From positions 62,001 to 126,000 of the forward strand of contig JAGWTH010000001.1 in NCBI GenBank assembly GCA_028868995.1: 64,000 nucleotides of DNA, given 5' to 3'. The DNA comes from Burkholderiales bacterium (lineage in GTDB: Bacteria; Pseudomonadota; Gammaproteobacteria; Burkholderiales; Burkholderiaceae_C). Position 1 is the stretch's first letter. Every line of letters starts with the position of its first letter. The notes under the pieces are model-generated. The model was not told the DNA's origin. It searched no databases and was given only the letters and a program-made list of their open reading frames with translations. Both the position numbers and the translations under genes were made by a program. Shown here in pieces: positions 44,530 to 54,553 of the stretch.

Positions 44530-44997
44530 CTAGATCCAGCGCCGTACCCTGCGCCGGTAGGCGTCGAATTCTTCACCGAAACGTTCTTCAAGCACTCGTT
44601 CCTCCGGTGCGATCTGGAAACGGTTCATGTAGATGATGAACAGGGCAAGGCCCACGGGCGACGCCCAGTTCGCCAGGAATAGTGCGAAGCCCACCAGGTA
44701 GAGCAGCAAGCTCACGTACATCGGGTTGCGTGAGAACCGATAGACACCGTGTGTGACCAGGACGGTTGTTGCTTGAGGCTTCATGGGGTTGACCGTCGTG
44801 CCTGCGCGAGAAAAGGTGCGCATAGCAGCAACACCCAAGACGAGACCGGTGCCCGCGACCATGAGAGCGAGGGTAGCGCGGACCGACGTCGACGCGGTGA
44901 TGGGTTGCACGGCACGACTCGCAATCCACATGAGCGCGGCGATCACCAATGCCACCACGGGAGGCGGCACTTTGAGCTTGAGGGAAATGGGAGTCAT
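44530..44997 (-). CDS. Isoprenylcysteine carboxyl methyltransferase / phospholipid methyltransferase family protein
   Basis: 155 residues, four or so membrane helices. LVTHGVYRFSRNPMYVSLLL and EERVLEERFGEEFDAYRRRVRRW are the SAM-binding signature of the ICMT/PEMT family. It converges on the cysteine desulfurase with 2 nt between stops and overlaps the DUF2147 gene by 4 nt. Substrate unknown. Confidence 0.9.
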   Translation of the reverse strand: MTPISLKLKVPPPVVALVIAALMWIASRAVQPITASTSVRATLALMVAGTGLVLGVAAMRTFSRAGTTVNPMKPQATTVLVTHGVYRFSRNPMYVSLLLYLVGFALFLANWASPVGLALFIIYMNRFQIAPEERVLEERFGEEFDAYRRRVRRWI

Positions 44998-45479
44998 GGC
45001 GTCGCCTTGCGGGTCGGAGTGCTGGAAGGTGGATTGCAGGTCGGGGGCAACTTGCGCCAGACCTGCCGCGAGCAGACAAACAGCACGCAGCCTTCCACGA
45101 CAAGTTGATCTGGCGTTTGCAGCGTGAGCGTCGCAGCGTAGCTCCGCCCATCCTCTGGGTTGTAGATCGATCCGCCTGACCAGGAGTTCGGCTTCTCTCC
45201 TGCCGTGAAGTCTGAGAGCATCTGAAGGCCAATCAGCGGGCTGCTACGCCTTGCCAGACTTGGATTGCGAACGTCCATGACCGGGCGTCCCTGCTTGTCC
45301 AGCGGCTCCCAGAGCCAGACGATGACACCGCACAGCTTCTCGGCCGCGTTGTCGCAGCCACGAATCAGAACACGGCCAGAGTGTCCCTGGGTCACCCACT
45401 CTCCGTGCACCGCGTCGGCGGTCGCGACGCCAGCCGTGAGCGACAGAACGGCACTAGCGAGGTATTGCCACAGGCGCAT
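44994..45479 (-). CDS. DUF2147 periplasmic protein
   Basis: 161 residues with a signal peptide (MRLWQYLASAVLSLTAGVATADA). HGEWVTQGHSGRVLIRGC, LCGVIVWLWEPLDKQGRPVMDVRNP and GSIYNPEDGRSYAATLTL are DUF2147 hallmarks. Its biochemical role is unknown. The start at 45479 was chosen for the signal peptide; it overlaps the upstream desaturase by 26 nt. Confidence 0.88.
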   Translation of the reverse strand: MRLWQYLASAVLSLTAGVATADAVHGEWVTQGHSGRVLIRGCDNAAEKLCGVIVWLWEPLDKQGRPVMDVRNPSLARRSSPLIGLQMLSDFTAGEKPNSWSGGSIYNPEDGRSYAATLTLQTPDQLVVEGCVLFVCSRQVWRKLPPTCNPPSSTPTRKATP

Positions 45480-46290
45480 CACCAGCCTCCTCAATGTCCA
45501 TCTCGGCGACGAGTCTCTCGAGCCGCGGCCGGTATTCGGGGTGCTCGGTGGCGCACAAGCGGTCCCACCAAACAAAGTACAAGCCGTAGTTGAAACGGCC
45601 GTAAGCGTGGTGCATCTCGTGGTGCAGCGTCGTGGTCAGCCAGCGGCCCCACCAGCCGGCCAGCCAGCTGCGAGGAAGGAGTTCCACGCCGCTGTGCCCC
45701 ATCACGTTGCGCAGCACCATCCAGGCCATCCAGGCAAAGATGACCGCTTGGTGCGCCGGAACTACCAGCAGCACGACCGGAAGGTAGAGCGCCTGCACAA
45801 ATGCTTCGGCGGCCGAGAAGGAGTAGGCCGTCCACGGAGTAGGGGCGACGGACAGGTGATGAGTGCGATGGCTCCAATGGAACACACGGGCGTGGTGCAT
45901 CAGCCGGTGGGTCCAGTAGAACCAGGCGTCGTGCAGGATGACCAGGACGACAAAACTCGCGCCCAGCCAGGCCCAGCCATACTCGTCCGCTGTGAAGTAC
46001 AGCTTGCTGACGCCCAGGTGGTACCCCACCAGCACGCTCGTACCGACCAACGAGAACACGACCACCGTGAGCATGGACTGCCAGAATTCGCGCCGCTTCT
46101 GCCCTTCGGCCAGATTTCTGATCCGTACCAGGCGGCGGCGAATCCACCCAGCCGAGGCTATGTCGAGCACCGCAACGATGAGCGCGGCGCCGATCAGGTA
46201 GCGGACGAGGTCCAGGAGCCAGACGACTGGCCAAGTCGCCGCAGCCGTGAAAAGTAGTTCGTTGAAGCAGGTCATGGGAATCCTTTTCAT
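45454..46290 (-). CDS. Fatty acid hydroxylase / sterol desaturase family membrane protein
   Basis: 278 residues with about four membrane helices and the di-iron histidine boxes HDAWFYWTHRLMHH, HWSHRTHH and HHEMHH. Members oxidise lipid substrates. It heads a three-gene minus-strand run (desaturase, DUF2147, ICMT-like), all membrane or envelope linked. Substrate unknown. Confidence 0.93.
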   Translation of the reverse strand: MKRIPMTCFNELLFTAAATWPVVWLLDLVRYLIGAALIVAVLDIASAGWIRRRLVRIRNLAEGQKRREFWQSMLTVVVFSLVGTSVLVGYHLGVSKLYFTADEYGWAWLGASFVVLVILHDAWFYWTHRLMHHARVFHWSHRTHHLSVAPTPWTAYSFSAAEAFVQALYLPVVLLVVPAHQAVIFAWMAWMVLRNVMGHSGVELLPRSWLAGWWGRWLTTTLHHEMHHAYGRFNYGLYFVWWDRLCATEHPEYRPRLERLVAEMDIEEAGDAPVAIPR

Positions 46291-46415
46291 CCAGGGTGGC
46301 CGGAATTTAGGTTCTGGCCCAACTGGCGTCTGCGCGGATTCCGCGGATGCTTGCCGTTTTGTGAAAGTGGCCTGAATTTGCGGATTTCGGCAAGATCGGG
46401 CGATCTGGACGTGGG

Positions 46416-47537
46416 ATGCTGGAGGCCGTGATATCCGATCTAGACCTTAGTTTACGCAGCGCGGGCGTGGCCGTCAGCCTGGTGCTGATGGCGACTGTTG
46501 CGCTCCGAAGCGGATGGCGCCAGCGGGCCGACCTGCTGGCCGTCGTCGCCTGCTCGGCCGCATACGTGGTTTGCTCCGCGCCGGCTCGGCCTTGCTGCGG
46601 CACGCCGTTGACGCTTCCGCTGCTGCTTGCCGCAATTGCGTTTCCCTTTGCCTTCTGGCGTCTGGCCCGGGTCGTGCTGGAGGACGACACGACCGTGCCG
46701 AAGGTCGCCTGGGCGGGACTGGCGGTTCTATTGGTCAGCGGTGTCGGTGCCGCGGCCGACTATCTCGAACTCGCTAGCCCTTGGCGCATGGCAGGGGCCG
46801 TCGCCAACAAGCTTGCCGCTTTGGCGTTTGTTGGCGGAGCCTTGCTCGCGCTGTGGCGCAGCTGGCAGGGAGATCTGGTGGAAGGGCGTCGGCGCCTGCG
46901 CTGGTTGCTGATCGGATATCTGGGGACTTACGGGCTCGCCGTCATGATTGGCGAGACATACCTGCTGGGCGATCACCCCCCTCCATGGGTCGACCTGCTA
47001 AACGTGGCGATGATCGATCTGACGCTACTCGTAACGTGCGTGTACTTGATTGCGCCCAGTTCCAATGCGCTGGAGACCCTGTTCGCCTCACCCGCCCCGG
47101 AGAACGAACCGCCGGCCGCCCCGGTTCCGCCGGCGGAAGGACGATCATCTGATGAACCCCAGCTTGCACGCCTGCGAGCACTGATGGAGGACGAGAAGAT
47201 CTATCGCGATCCCGACGTGACGATCGGTGCGCTGGCTGCCCGCGTTGGTGTCGCGGAATACGCTTTGCGGCGTCTGATCCACGAGCACCTGAGGCATCGC
47301 AACTTCGCAAGCTTCGTGAATGAGTACAGGCTGCAGGAGGTCCGCGAGAGGCTGCAGGACCCGAACCTAGCCCGGAGGCCTGTCCTGACGCTGGCTTTGG
47401 AAGCCGGCTTCGGTTCGATTGGGCCGTTCAATCGCTTGTTCAAGGAGCGGTTTGGCGTCACACCGACGGCGTTTCGCGTTCACGGTGATTCTGCTCAGGC
47501 AGAGCGCACCCTGGCCACAGCGGTCCGTCAGGAGTAG
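46416..47537 (+). CDS. Membrane-bound AraC-family regulator
   Basis: 373 residues. The first 220 residues hold about six or seven membrane helices; the C-terminal third is an AraC helix-turn-helix pair (VTIGALAARVGVAEYALRRLI; VLTLALEAGFGSIGPFNRLFKERFGVTP). Divergent from the desaturase run with 125 bp between starts, it probably controls it (inference). Confidence 0.9.
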   Translation: MLEAVISDLDLSLRSAGVAVSLVLMATVALRSGWRQRADLLAVVACSAAYVVCSAPARPCCGTPLTLPLLLAAIAFPFAFWRLARVVLEDDTTVPKVAWAGLAVLLVSGVGAAADYLELASPWRMAGAVANKLAALAFVGGALLALWRSWQGDLVEGRRRLRWLLIGYLGTYGLAVMIGETYLLGDHPPPWVDLLNVAMIDLTLLVTCVYLIAPSSNALETLFASPAPENEPPAAPVPPAEGRSSDEPQLARLRALMEDEKIYRDPDVTIGALAARVGVAEYALRRLIHEHLRHRNFASFVNEYRLQEVRERLQDPNLARRPVLTLALEAGFGSIGPFNRLFKERFGVTPTAFRVHGDSAQAERTLATAVRQE

Positions 47538-47562
47538 GCGGCGCGATTGAGCCAGCCCCATG

Positions 47563-47594
47563 AAAAAAAAGGGGCCGCATTGCTGCGACCCCTT
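47563..47594 (-). terminator. Rho-independent terminator of the pilin gene
   Basis: On the minus strand a stem AAGGGG-CGCA / TGCG-CCCCTT with a 4-nt loop is followed by eight T. It lies about 55 nt after the pilin stop. Confidence 0.9.
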
Positions 47595-47649
47595 CCACAC
47601 TTTAGTTGAACGCCTCGCCGGACGGCCCCTTCTTTCGCCTGCATGGCAA

Positions 47650-48264
<615 letters not shown>

Positions 48265-50676
48265 TTAGCGGATGCAAACCGACCGAACCTGCTTCAGGTC
48301 GGTCAGGCCCATCAGGACCTTCTCCATGCCGTCCATCTTCAGCGTGCGCATGCCGCCGGCCACGGCGGCGACGAAAAGGTCGGCCACCCGGGCGCGTTCC
48401 TGCACCGGGCGCTTGATCTCGTCGTCGGCCACCAGCAGCTCGTGCAGGCCCACCCGGCCCTTGTAGCCGGTCTTGTTGCACTTGTCGCAGCCGACGGCCC
48501 GGTAAAACTTCAGCGAACCGTCCTGGCCGTACTGCTCGACCCAGGTCTCGTACAGCTTCTGGGCTTCGCCGCCGGGGTCGTCCTTCCAGGCCTGGGTGTT
48601 CTTCAGGTCCAAGGCGTATTCGGAGATGAAGCTGCGCAGTTCCTCGTGGGCCGGCGTGTACTGTTCCTTGCAGTCGCACAGGCGCTTGGCCAGGCGCTGC
48701 GCCAGGATGCCCAGCAGCGCATCGGCGAAGTTGAACGGGTCCATTCCCATGTCCAGCAGGCGGGTGATGGACTCGGGCGCCGAATTGGTGTGCAGCGTGG
48801 AGAACACCAGGTGGCCGGTGAGCGAGGCTTCCACGCCCATGGCGACCGTCTCCTTGTCGCGCGACTCGCCCACCATGATGATGTCCGGGTCGGCGCGCAG
48901 GAAGGCACGCATCACCAGCGCGAAGTCGATGCCCGCCTTCTTGTTCACCTGCACCTGGCGCAGGCCCTTCTGGGTGATTTCCACCGGGTCCTCGGCCGTC
49001 CAGATCTTGGTCTGAGGCGTGTTGAGGAACTTCAGGATCGAGTGCAGCGTGGTCGTCTTGCCCGAACCCGTGGGGCCGCAGACGTAGAACAGGCCGTAGG
49101 GCTTGCTGACCGTCTTCTCGAGGGCCTCCCGGTTGTGCGCGGTCAGGCCCAGCTTCTCCAGGGGAATGGGCTCGCCGGCCGCCAGGATGCGCATCACCAC
49201 GTCCTCGACGCCGCCGGCCGAGGGGATGGTGGCCACCCGCAGCTCGATGTCGAGCGGGCCGAACTTCTTGAACTTGATCTTGCCGTCCTGGGGCTTGCGC
49301 TTCTCCGAGATGTCCAGGTCGCACATGATCTTCAGGCGCGTGACCAGGGCGGAGCGGAAGTGGGCCGGCACCTCCACGTAGGGCATGAGGGAGCCGTCGA
49401 TGCGGAAGCGGATGCCGGTCTTGGCCTTGCCCGGCAGCGGCTCGATGTGGATGTCGGAGGCGCGCTGGTGGTAGGCGTCGACGATGATCTTGTTGACGAA
49501 CTTGACCAGCTCGTTGTCGGCGGCGGCGGACTCGAGCGACGACCCGTCCTCGCCTTCGTCGTCGAGCGGCGCGTTGAGGTCGGCCAGCATGTCCTCCACC
49601 GACTGGCCGTCCGCCTGCGCGCCCCAGAGCTGGTTGATCGTCTGGTTGAAGTCGGTCTGCGTGGTCACGCGCCAGGCGATCTTGCCCGCGCGCGGGAACA
49701 CCTGGGGCACGATGCGCGAGCCGCGCACCTGCTCCGGGTCCAGGCACATCACCACCAGGCCCTCGGGGCCTTCCTCCAGCGGGATCCAGCCCTGCTCGAT
49801 GACGAACTCGGGCTTGAGCGCACCCTGCAGCGCCTCCACGCGGATGCGCGACGGGTTGGAGGGCTCGTAGGGCACGCCGAAGAACTTCGCCAGCGACGGG
49901 CCGATCTGGGCGGGCTTGAGCGAGTAGCCATCCATCAGCACCTGTTCCACCGGCACCGCGTCCTCGCGCGCCCTCTGCACCGCCTGCTGCAGTTCGTCGG
50001 GGGTGAGCAGGCCGTCGGCGATCAGGCCGTCGTACTTGGTGGACTTGCGCCGCGCCCCCTCCTGCTCGCGCTGCATGCGCTGGTGGATGGCGGTGGCCAG
50101 CGTCTTGCAAAGCTGCGCCGCGCCCTCGACCTCCAGGTCGCCGAAGGGCTGGTCGCTCTTGTTGTTGATGACCTGCAGCACCCCGTGCAGCACCTCGCCG
50201 TCGAGGATGGGCACCACCAGCATCTGCTTCGTACGGTAGCCCGAACGCTTGTCCACCTCCTTGAGGAAGTGCAGGTCCGGGTGGATGCGCCTGAGCGCCT
50301 CGTCGTCGTAGACGTCGGGGATGTTCACCGGCTCCTTCGACAGGGCGACGTAGCCGGCGATCGACTGCGTGCCGATCGGCAGCTTCAGGTCGCGGCTGGT
50401 GTTCAGGCCGGTCTTCACCTTGGACACGATGGCCGTGCGGTCCTCGTTGACCGCGTACAGCGTCAGGCGGTCCGCGTTGAACAGGCGGCAGATGTCCTGG
50501 CTCGCCCCGAGCATGATCTCGTCGATGTTCTCGGTGGCGTGGATGCGCGTGGTGACGGTCTGCAGCTGGCGGAAGAACAGCGCCTCGAAGGAGATGCCGC
50601 GCTTGTCGGGCGGCAGCTGCTGCGACGTCAGGAACTCCTGCTCGCTGTCGCGCCCGGGCTTGAGGACCGCATTCAT
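48265..50676 (-). CDS. GspE/PilB-type assembly ATPase with N-terminal GAF domain
   Basis: 803 residues. Residues about 25-205 form a GAF domain (DICRLFNADRLTLYAVNEDRT). Next come an MshEN-like c-di-GMP/nucleotide-binding domain (about 215-370) and the secretion ATPase core with Walker A GPTGSGKTTT, RASDIHIEP, GESRDKET (Walker B region), STLHTNSAPE and a zinc site (CDC, CDKCNKTG). It is upstream of pilA, so pilus extension is likely, but the GAF domain is not present in standard PilB. Confidence 0.92.
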   Translation of the reverse strand: MNAVLKPGRDSEQEFLTSQQLPPDKRGISFEALFFRQLQTVTTRIHATENIDEIMLGASQDICRLFNADRLTLYAVNEDRTAIVSKVKTGLNTSRDLKLPIGTQSIAGYVALSKEPVNIPDVYDDEALRRIHPDLHFLKEVDKRSGYRTKQMLVVPILDGEVLHGVLQVINNKSDQPFGDLEVEGAAQLCKTLATAIHQRMQREQEGARRKSTKYDGLIADGLLTPDELQQAVQRAREDAVPVEQVLMDGYSLKPAQIGPSLAKFFGVPYEPSNPSRIRVEALQGALKPEFVIEQGWIPLEEGPEGLVVMCLDPEQVRGSRIVPQVFPRAGKIAWRVTTQTDFNQTINQLWGAQADGQSVEDMLADLNAPLDDEGEDGSSLESAAADNELVKFVNKIIVDAYHQRASDIHIEPLPGKAKTGIRFRIDGSLMPYVEVPAHFRSALVTRLKIMCDLDISEKRKPQDGKIKFKKFGPLDIELRVATIPSAGGVEDVVMRILAAGEPIPLEKLGLTAHNREALEKTVSKPYGLFYVCGPTGSGKTTTLHSILKFLNTPQTKIWTAEDPVEITQKGLRQVQVNKKAGIDFALVMRAFLRADPDIIMVGESRDKETVAMGVEASLTGHLVFSTLHTNSAPESITRLLDMGMDPFNFADALLGILAQRLAKRLCDCKEQYTPAHEELRSFISEYALDLKNTQAWKDDPGGEAQKLYETWVEQYGQDGSLKFYRAVGCDKCNKTGYKGRVGLHELLVADDEIKRPVQERARVADLFVAAVAGGMRTLKMDGMEKVLMGLTDLKQVRSVCIR

Positions 50677-50731
50677 TCGAAAGCCTCCGTGTGGCGCACG
50701 GCGGCATCCGGCGTGCGGGCGGCCCGGCGGC

Positions 50732-51523
50732 TCACAGTTCGAACTCCTGGCCCGCGCGCAGCCAGCGGATGTCGTGGCTCACGTTCGGCCCGAACGGCTG
50801 CGTCTGGTCGAAGCGCTGGATCTCCGCCATGATCAGCTCGGTCTCCGCCGGCTTGGTGTGGGTGATGTAGATCGGGAAGTGCTTGCGCTTGTCGATGCTG
50901 TCCAGCTCCTCGGCGAGCGCATGCGGCGACAGGTGCAGGCTGCGCCTGGCGAGCTCCTGCTCGCGGTTGGAGAAGGCCGTCTCGATCACCAGCGCCGCCA
51001 CCTCCAGCTGGTTGACGCGCTGCCAGAACGCGGGATTGCGCTCGGTGTCGCCGGTGAACACCCAGCAGCCCGAGCCCCCGGTGACGGCGAAGCCGCAGGC
51101 CGGCACGGTGTGCACCGCCGGCAGCACCTCCACCGCCTTGCCGGAGAGCGCCAGCACCTGGCCGAACTGGATCTCGTGGAACGCGACGAAGGGCGCCTGG
51201 GGCGAGGGGATGCGGCTGAAGTCGGGCCAGATCACGTTGTTGAACACGTGCGCCTTGAGCGCCGCGATGGTGCCCGGGAGCGCGTGCACCCGGATCGGCG
51301 CGTCCAGCTGCGAGGCCACCGCGTCCACCATCAGCGGCAGCGCGGCGACGTGATCGAGGTGGGAGTGGGTCAAGAGCACGTGCCGGATGCCGCGCATTTC
51401 GTCCAGAGTGAGGTCGCCGACGCCCGTGCCGGCATCGACCAGCACGTCCCCGTCGATGAGGAAGGACGTGGTCCGGCAGTCCTTGGCGATCGCGCCGGAG
51501 CAGCCCAGCACCCGCACCTTCAT
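50732..51523 (-). CDS. Class II cyclic nucleotide phosphodiesterase (MBL fold)
   Basis: 263 residues. MKVRVLGCSGAIAKDCRTTSFLI, the metal motif THSHLDH, FTGDTERNP and LVIETAFSNRE match class II 3',5'-cAMP phosphodiesterases. It lies 15 nt after a nucleotide cyclase gene, so it probably removes the cyclase product (inference). Confidence 0.88.
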   Translation of the reverse strand: MKVRVLGCSGAIAKDCRTTSFLIDGDVLVDAGTGVGDLTLDEMRGIRHVLLTHSHLDHVAALPLMVDAVASQLDAPIRVHALPGTIAALKAHVFNNVIWPDFSRIPSPQAPFVAFHEIQFGQVLALSGKAVEVLPAVHTVPACGFAVTGGSGCWVFTGDTERNPAFWQRVNQLEVAALVIETAFSNREQELARRSLHLSPHALAEELDSIDKRKHFPIYITHTKPAETELIMAEIQRFDQTQPFGPNVSHDIRWLRAGQEFEL

Positions 51524-51538
51524 TGGCAGCGCCCCTGT

Positions 51539-53788
51539 CTATTTCGTCTCGAAGTTGGTCGCGCCGTCCCAGCCCGGGTCGAACGGCAGCAACCTCATCG
51601 AGGTTACACGCTCGGCATACAGCTCGTAAAGGTATTTTTTGGCGCCCAGTCTTTGCAGGTTCAGCAGCTGCAGGTCGCACTGGTCCCAGTCCTGCGCGCG
51701 GTAGGCCTTGAGGACGGCGGCCCAGGCGCGCAGCTCCTCCCCTGTGGGCTTGTCCAGCTCCTGGGCGGGCGCCACCGGGTAGAAGATGCCCACGGCCTGT
51801 TCCTTGCCCTTCACCCGCACCCGGTCCAGCTCCTGCCACGCGAAGTCGCGCGCCTGCTGGCGGGTGGTCTCGCTCACCACGATGTCCACGCCGTAGACCT
51901 TGGACAGGCCCTCCAGGCGGGAGCCGAGGTTCACCGCGTCGCCGATCACGGTGTAGCTGCGCCGCAGGTCGGAACCCATGTCTCCCACGCACATCGTGCC
52001 GGTGTTCAGGCCGATGCCCACGCCGATCTCCAGAATGCCGCGGGCGCGATGCTCCTCGTTGATGGCGTCCACCGCCCGCGACATCGCCAGGGCGGATTTC
52101 ACGGCCAGCTCCGCGTGGTTGGGGGTGTCCACGGGCGCGCCCCAGAAGGCCATCACGCAGTCGCCCATGTACTTGTCGATGGTGCCGCGGTTGGCGCGGA
52201 TGATGTCGGTCAGCCGGCTGAAGACGGCGTTGAGCAGTTCCTGCAGCTGCGTCGGCTCCATCTGCTCGGACATCCTGGTGAAGCCCCGCATGTCGCAGAA
52301 CATGACGGTCAGCTCCTTGTTGCTGGCCTTCATGCTGTAGCTGTCCGGGTCCTTGACCATCTCGTCGACCAGCTCCGGCGGCACGTAGGTGCCGAACAGG
52401 TTGGCCAGCTCCCGCTTGCCACGGCTCTCGACGAAGTAGCCGTAGCTCATGTTCAGGGCGAAGGCCAGGCCCACCATCACCAGCGCGGAGGCCAGCGGCA
52501 TCACCAGGCCCTGCGCGAGGAACAGGTAGTAGTTCAGGCCCACCAGCGCCGCGACCACCCCCGCGCTCGCCAGCACCGCCACGGCGGCGGACAGCACGGG
52601 CAGCAGGAAGGCGAGCGACAGGCCCGCGGCCAGCAGGACCACCACCTCGTAGCCCATCGCGTAATCGGGCTTCACCAGCAGCTTGCCATCGAGCAGCCCC
52701 GAAATCATGTTCGCGTGCGTTTCCACGCCGGGGTAGGTCTCGCCCACGGGCGTCACCCGCAGGTCCAGCAGGCCGGGCGCGGTGGTGCCCACCAGCACGA
52801 TCTTGTCCTTCAGCTCGCCGGGGGCCAGGCGGCCGGCGAGCAGGTCCGCCGCCGACACGTAGCGGAAGGAGCCGCCGCCGGCGCCCCCCGGCCCGCGGAA
52901 AGGCACCAGCGCGGCCACCTTGTCGTCCACCGGCACGGACAGCTGGCGCGGGCCCTGCCTCAGGACGATGCTGTCCAGGCCCGCATAGCCGCGGCCGACG
53001 AAGCGGTCGCGCGGGAAGCCGGGTTCCACCGAGGGGCTGCCGGCCATCATGCGGAACATGGCCAGCGCCAGCGACTCGTAGTAGGCCCCGCCGTGTTCGG
53101 CCACCAGCGGGATCGAACGCACCACGCCGTCGCCGTCGGTGATGGAGTTGAAGAAGCCGGCCGCCGGCGCCGCCTGCGCCAGCTGGGGGATGTTGGAGCC
53201 GTAGCCGTCGAAGCTGTAGAAGGCGATCGGCCGGCCCTGGAGGCTGTCGCGCGTCATGACCGGCGCGGGCAGCACGCCGCTCTTGCGGCCGGCACGGTCG
53301 CTGGTGAGGTAGTAACCCAGGACGATCGGCCGCTTCGCCAGCGAACGCGCGAACAGCGCGTCGTAGTCCAGGCTGCCCTGCAGCTGCGCCAGGCGCTCCT
53401 GGAAGCCGGAGGCGTCCTTCAGGTCCGACCGCGCCAGCTCGCGCAGCCGCTGGAGACCGGAGCTCTCGTCCGGCTCGGCGAACACCACGTCGAAGCCCAG
53501 CAGGGCGACCTGCTGGCGGTCGAACAGCTCGTCGACCATCGCCGCCAGCTTGTTGCGCCCCCAGGGCCAGCGGCCCACCTCGGCCAGGCTCTTCTCGTCG
53601 ATGTCGACGATCACGACCCGCGGGTCCAGCGTGCGCGGCATGGTCGCGCGCAGGCGCGCGTCGTAGAGGATGGCGTCCAGGCGCTGCAGGAAGCCGATCG
53701 GCAGCACGCCGACGGCGTGCAGCAGGGCGAACACCAGCGGAGCCAGCGTGATCGCTATGCGCGGCCAGTGCCTGGCGAGCGAGCCCAT
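51539..53788 (-). CDS. CHASE2-domain adenylate/guanylate cyclase
   Basis: 749 residues. An N-terminal helix is followed by an extracytoplasmic CHASE2 domain (about 30-360: VVIVDIDEKSLAEVGRWPWGR, LVGTTAPGLLDLRVTPVG), three membrane helices (about 375-450) and a class III cyclase domain (about 485-670). Metal aspartates are in MFCDMRGFT and MGDCVMAFWG; the base-selecting pair is K in IDKYMGD and T in YTVIGD, which favours ATP; N and R in VNLGSRLEG are present. It appears catalytically intact. Confidence 0.93.
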   Translation of the reverse strand: MGSLARHWPRIAITLAPLVFALLHAVGVLPIGFLQRLDAILYDARLRATMPRTLDPRVVIVDIDEKSLAEVGRWPWGRNKLAAMVDELFDRQQVALLGFDVVFAEPDESSGLQRLRELARSDLKDASGFQERLAQLQGSLDYDALFARSLAKRPIVLGYYLTSDRAGRKSGVLPAPVMTRDSLQGRPIAFYSFDGYGSNIPQLAQAAPAAGFFNSITDGDGVVRSIPLVAEHGGAYYESLALAMFRMMAGSPSVEPGFPRDRFVGRGYAGLDSIVLRQGPRQLSVPVDDKVAALVPFRGPGGAGGGSFRYVSAADLLAGRLAPGELKDKIVLVGTTAPGLLDLRVTPVGETYPGVETHANMISGLLDGKLLVKPDYAMGYEVVVLLAAGLSLAFLLPVLSAAVAVLASAGVVAALVGLNYYLFLAQGLVMPLASALVMVGLAFALNMSYGYFVESRGKRELANLFGTYVPPELVDEMVKDPDSYSMKASNKELTVMFCDMRGFTRMSEQMEPTQLQELLNAVFSRLTDIIRANRGTIDKYMGDCVMAFWGAPVDTPNHAELAVKSALAMSRAVDAINEEHRARGILEIGVGIGLNTGTMCVGDMGSDLRRSYTVIGDAVNLGSRLEGLSKVYGVDIVVSETTRQQARDFAWQELDRVRVKGKEQAVGIFYPVAPAQELDKPTGEELRAWAAVLKAYRAQDWDQCDLQLLNLQRLGAKKYLYELYAERVTSMRLLPFDPGWDGATNFETK

Positions 53789-53813
53789 GCGGCTGCGGGC
53801 GCGCGGTGGGGGT

Positions 53814-54503
53814 TCAGCCTGCCTGCAGGAACTGCATCTGCGCGCCGGCCAGCTCCAGCATGTCGCCGTTCTTCAGGGCGACCGGATCCGACCCGATGGC
53901 GGCGCCGTTGAGGGTGGGCTTGTTGGCCCCCTCGACGTGGGCCACCACGAAGCCGTGGGCCCGCTTGGTGATCGCCGCCACGGCGACCCCGGGCTTGCCG
54001 ATCGTGGTCACCACCTTGACCAGGGGCACCTCGCGGCCGGCCGCGGCACCCGACAGCACCTTGATGCTGGCGCCCGTGCCGGCTTCGCCGGCGGGCTTGG
54101 CGGCTGCCGCGGGTGCAACTGCCGGGGCACCGGCGGGCGCGCCCGCTGCCTTGGGCGGCAGGGGCGGCACCATGCCCGGCTTGATGATCATGGTCTTCTC
54201 GAAGGTCGCCCCGGGCGCCTCGTTGATGAACTTGATCTTGTACTTGCCGATCTCCACCGTGTCGTTGTTTTGCAACAACTGCTTCTTCACGGCCTTGCCG
54301 TTGACGTAGGTGCCGTTGGTGCTGTTCAGGTCCTCGAGGTAGACCTCGTTGCCGGAAAGCTGCAGCACCGCGTGCTCGCCGGAGACGGCGAGGTTGTCGA
54401 TGACGATGTCGTTGTAGGGCCGCCGTCCGAGCGTCGTCCGGTCCTTCGTCAGCTGCACTTCCTTGATGACGACACCGTCGATCGAAACGATCATCTTCGG
54501 CAT
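53814..54503 (-). CDS. FHA-domain protein
   Basis: 229 residues. Residues about 5-95 are an FHA phosphothreonine-binding domain (TTLGRRPYNDIVIDNLAVSGEHAVL, LEDLNSTNGTYVNGK). A Pro/Ala linker follows, then a second, weaker FHA-like segment (about 145-225: AAAGREVPLVKVVTTIGKPGVAVAAI, KPTLNGAAIG). It probably reads the neighbouring kinase's phosphorylation. Confidence 0.92.
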   Translation of the reverse strand: MPKMIVSIDGVVIKEVQLTKDRTTLGRRPYNDIVIDNLAVSGEHAVLQLSGNEVYLEDLNSTNGTYVNGKAVKKQLLQNNDTVEIGKYKIKFINEAPGATFEKTMIIKPGMVPPLPPKAAGAPAGAPAVAPAAAAKPAGEAGTGASIKVLSGAAAGREVPLVKVVTTIGKPGVAVAAITKRAHGFVVAHVEGANKPTLNGAAIGSDPVALKNGDMLELAGAQMQFLQAG

Positions 54504-54553
54504 GGTCGACTCCTCTGGTTCAATTCTCTAGCCTGTCGGGTTCGTGCGCCGGT

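Noticed and set aside
54110-54170. Repeat-like GCC/GGC stretch
   Set aside because: It encodes the Ala/Pro linker of the FHA protein.
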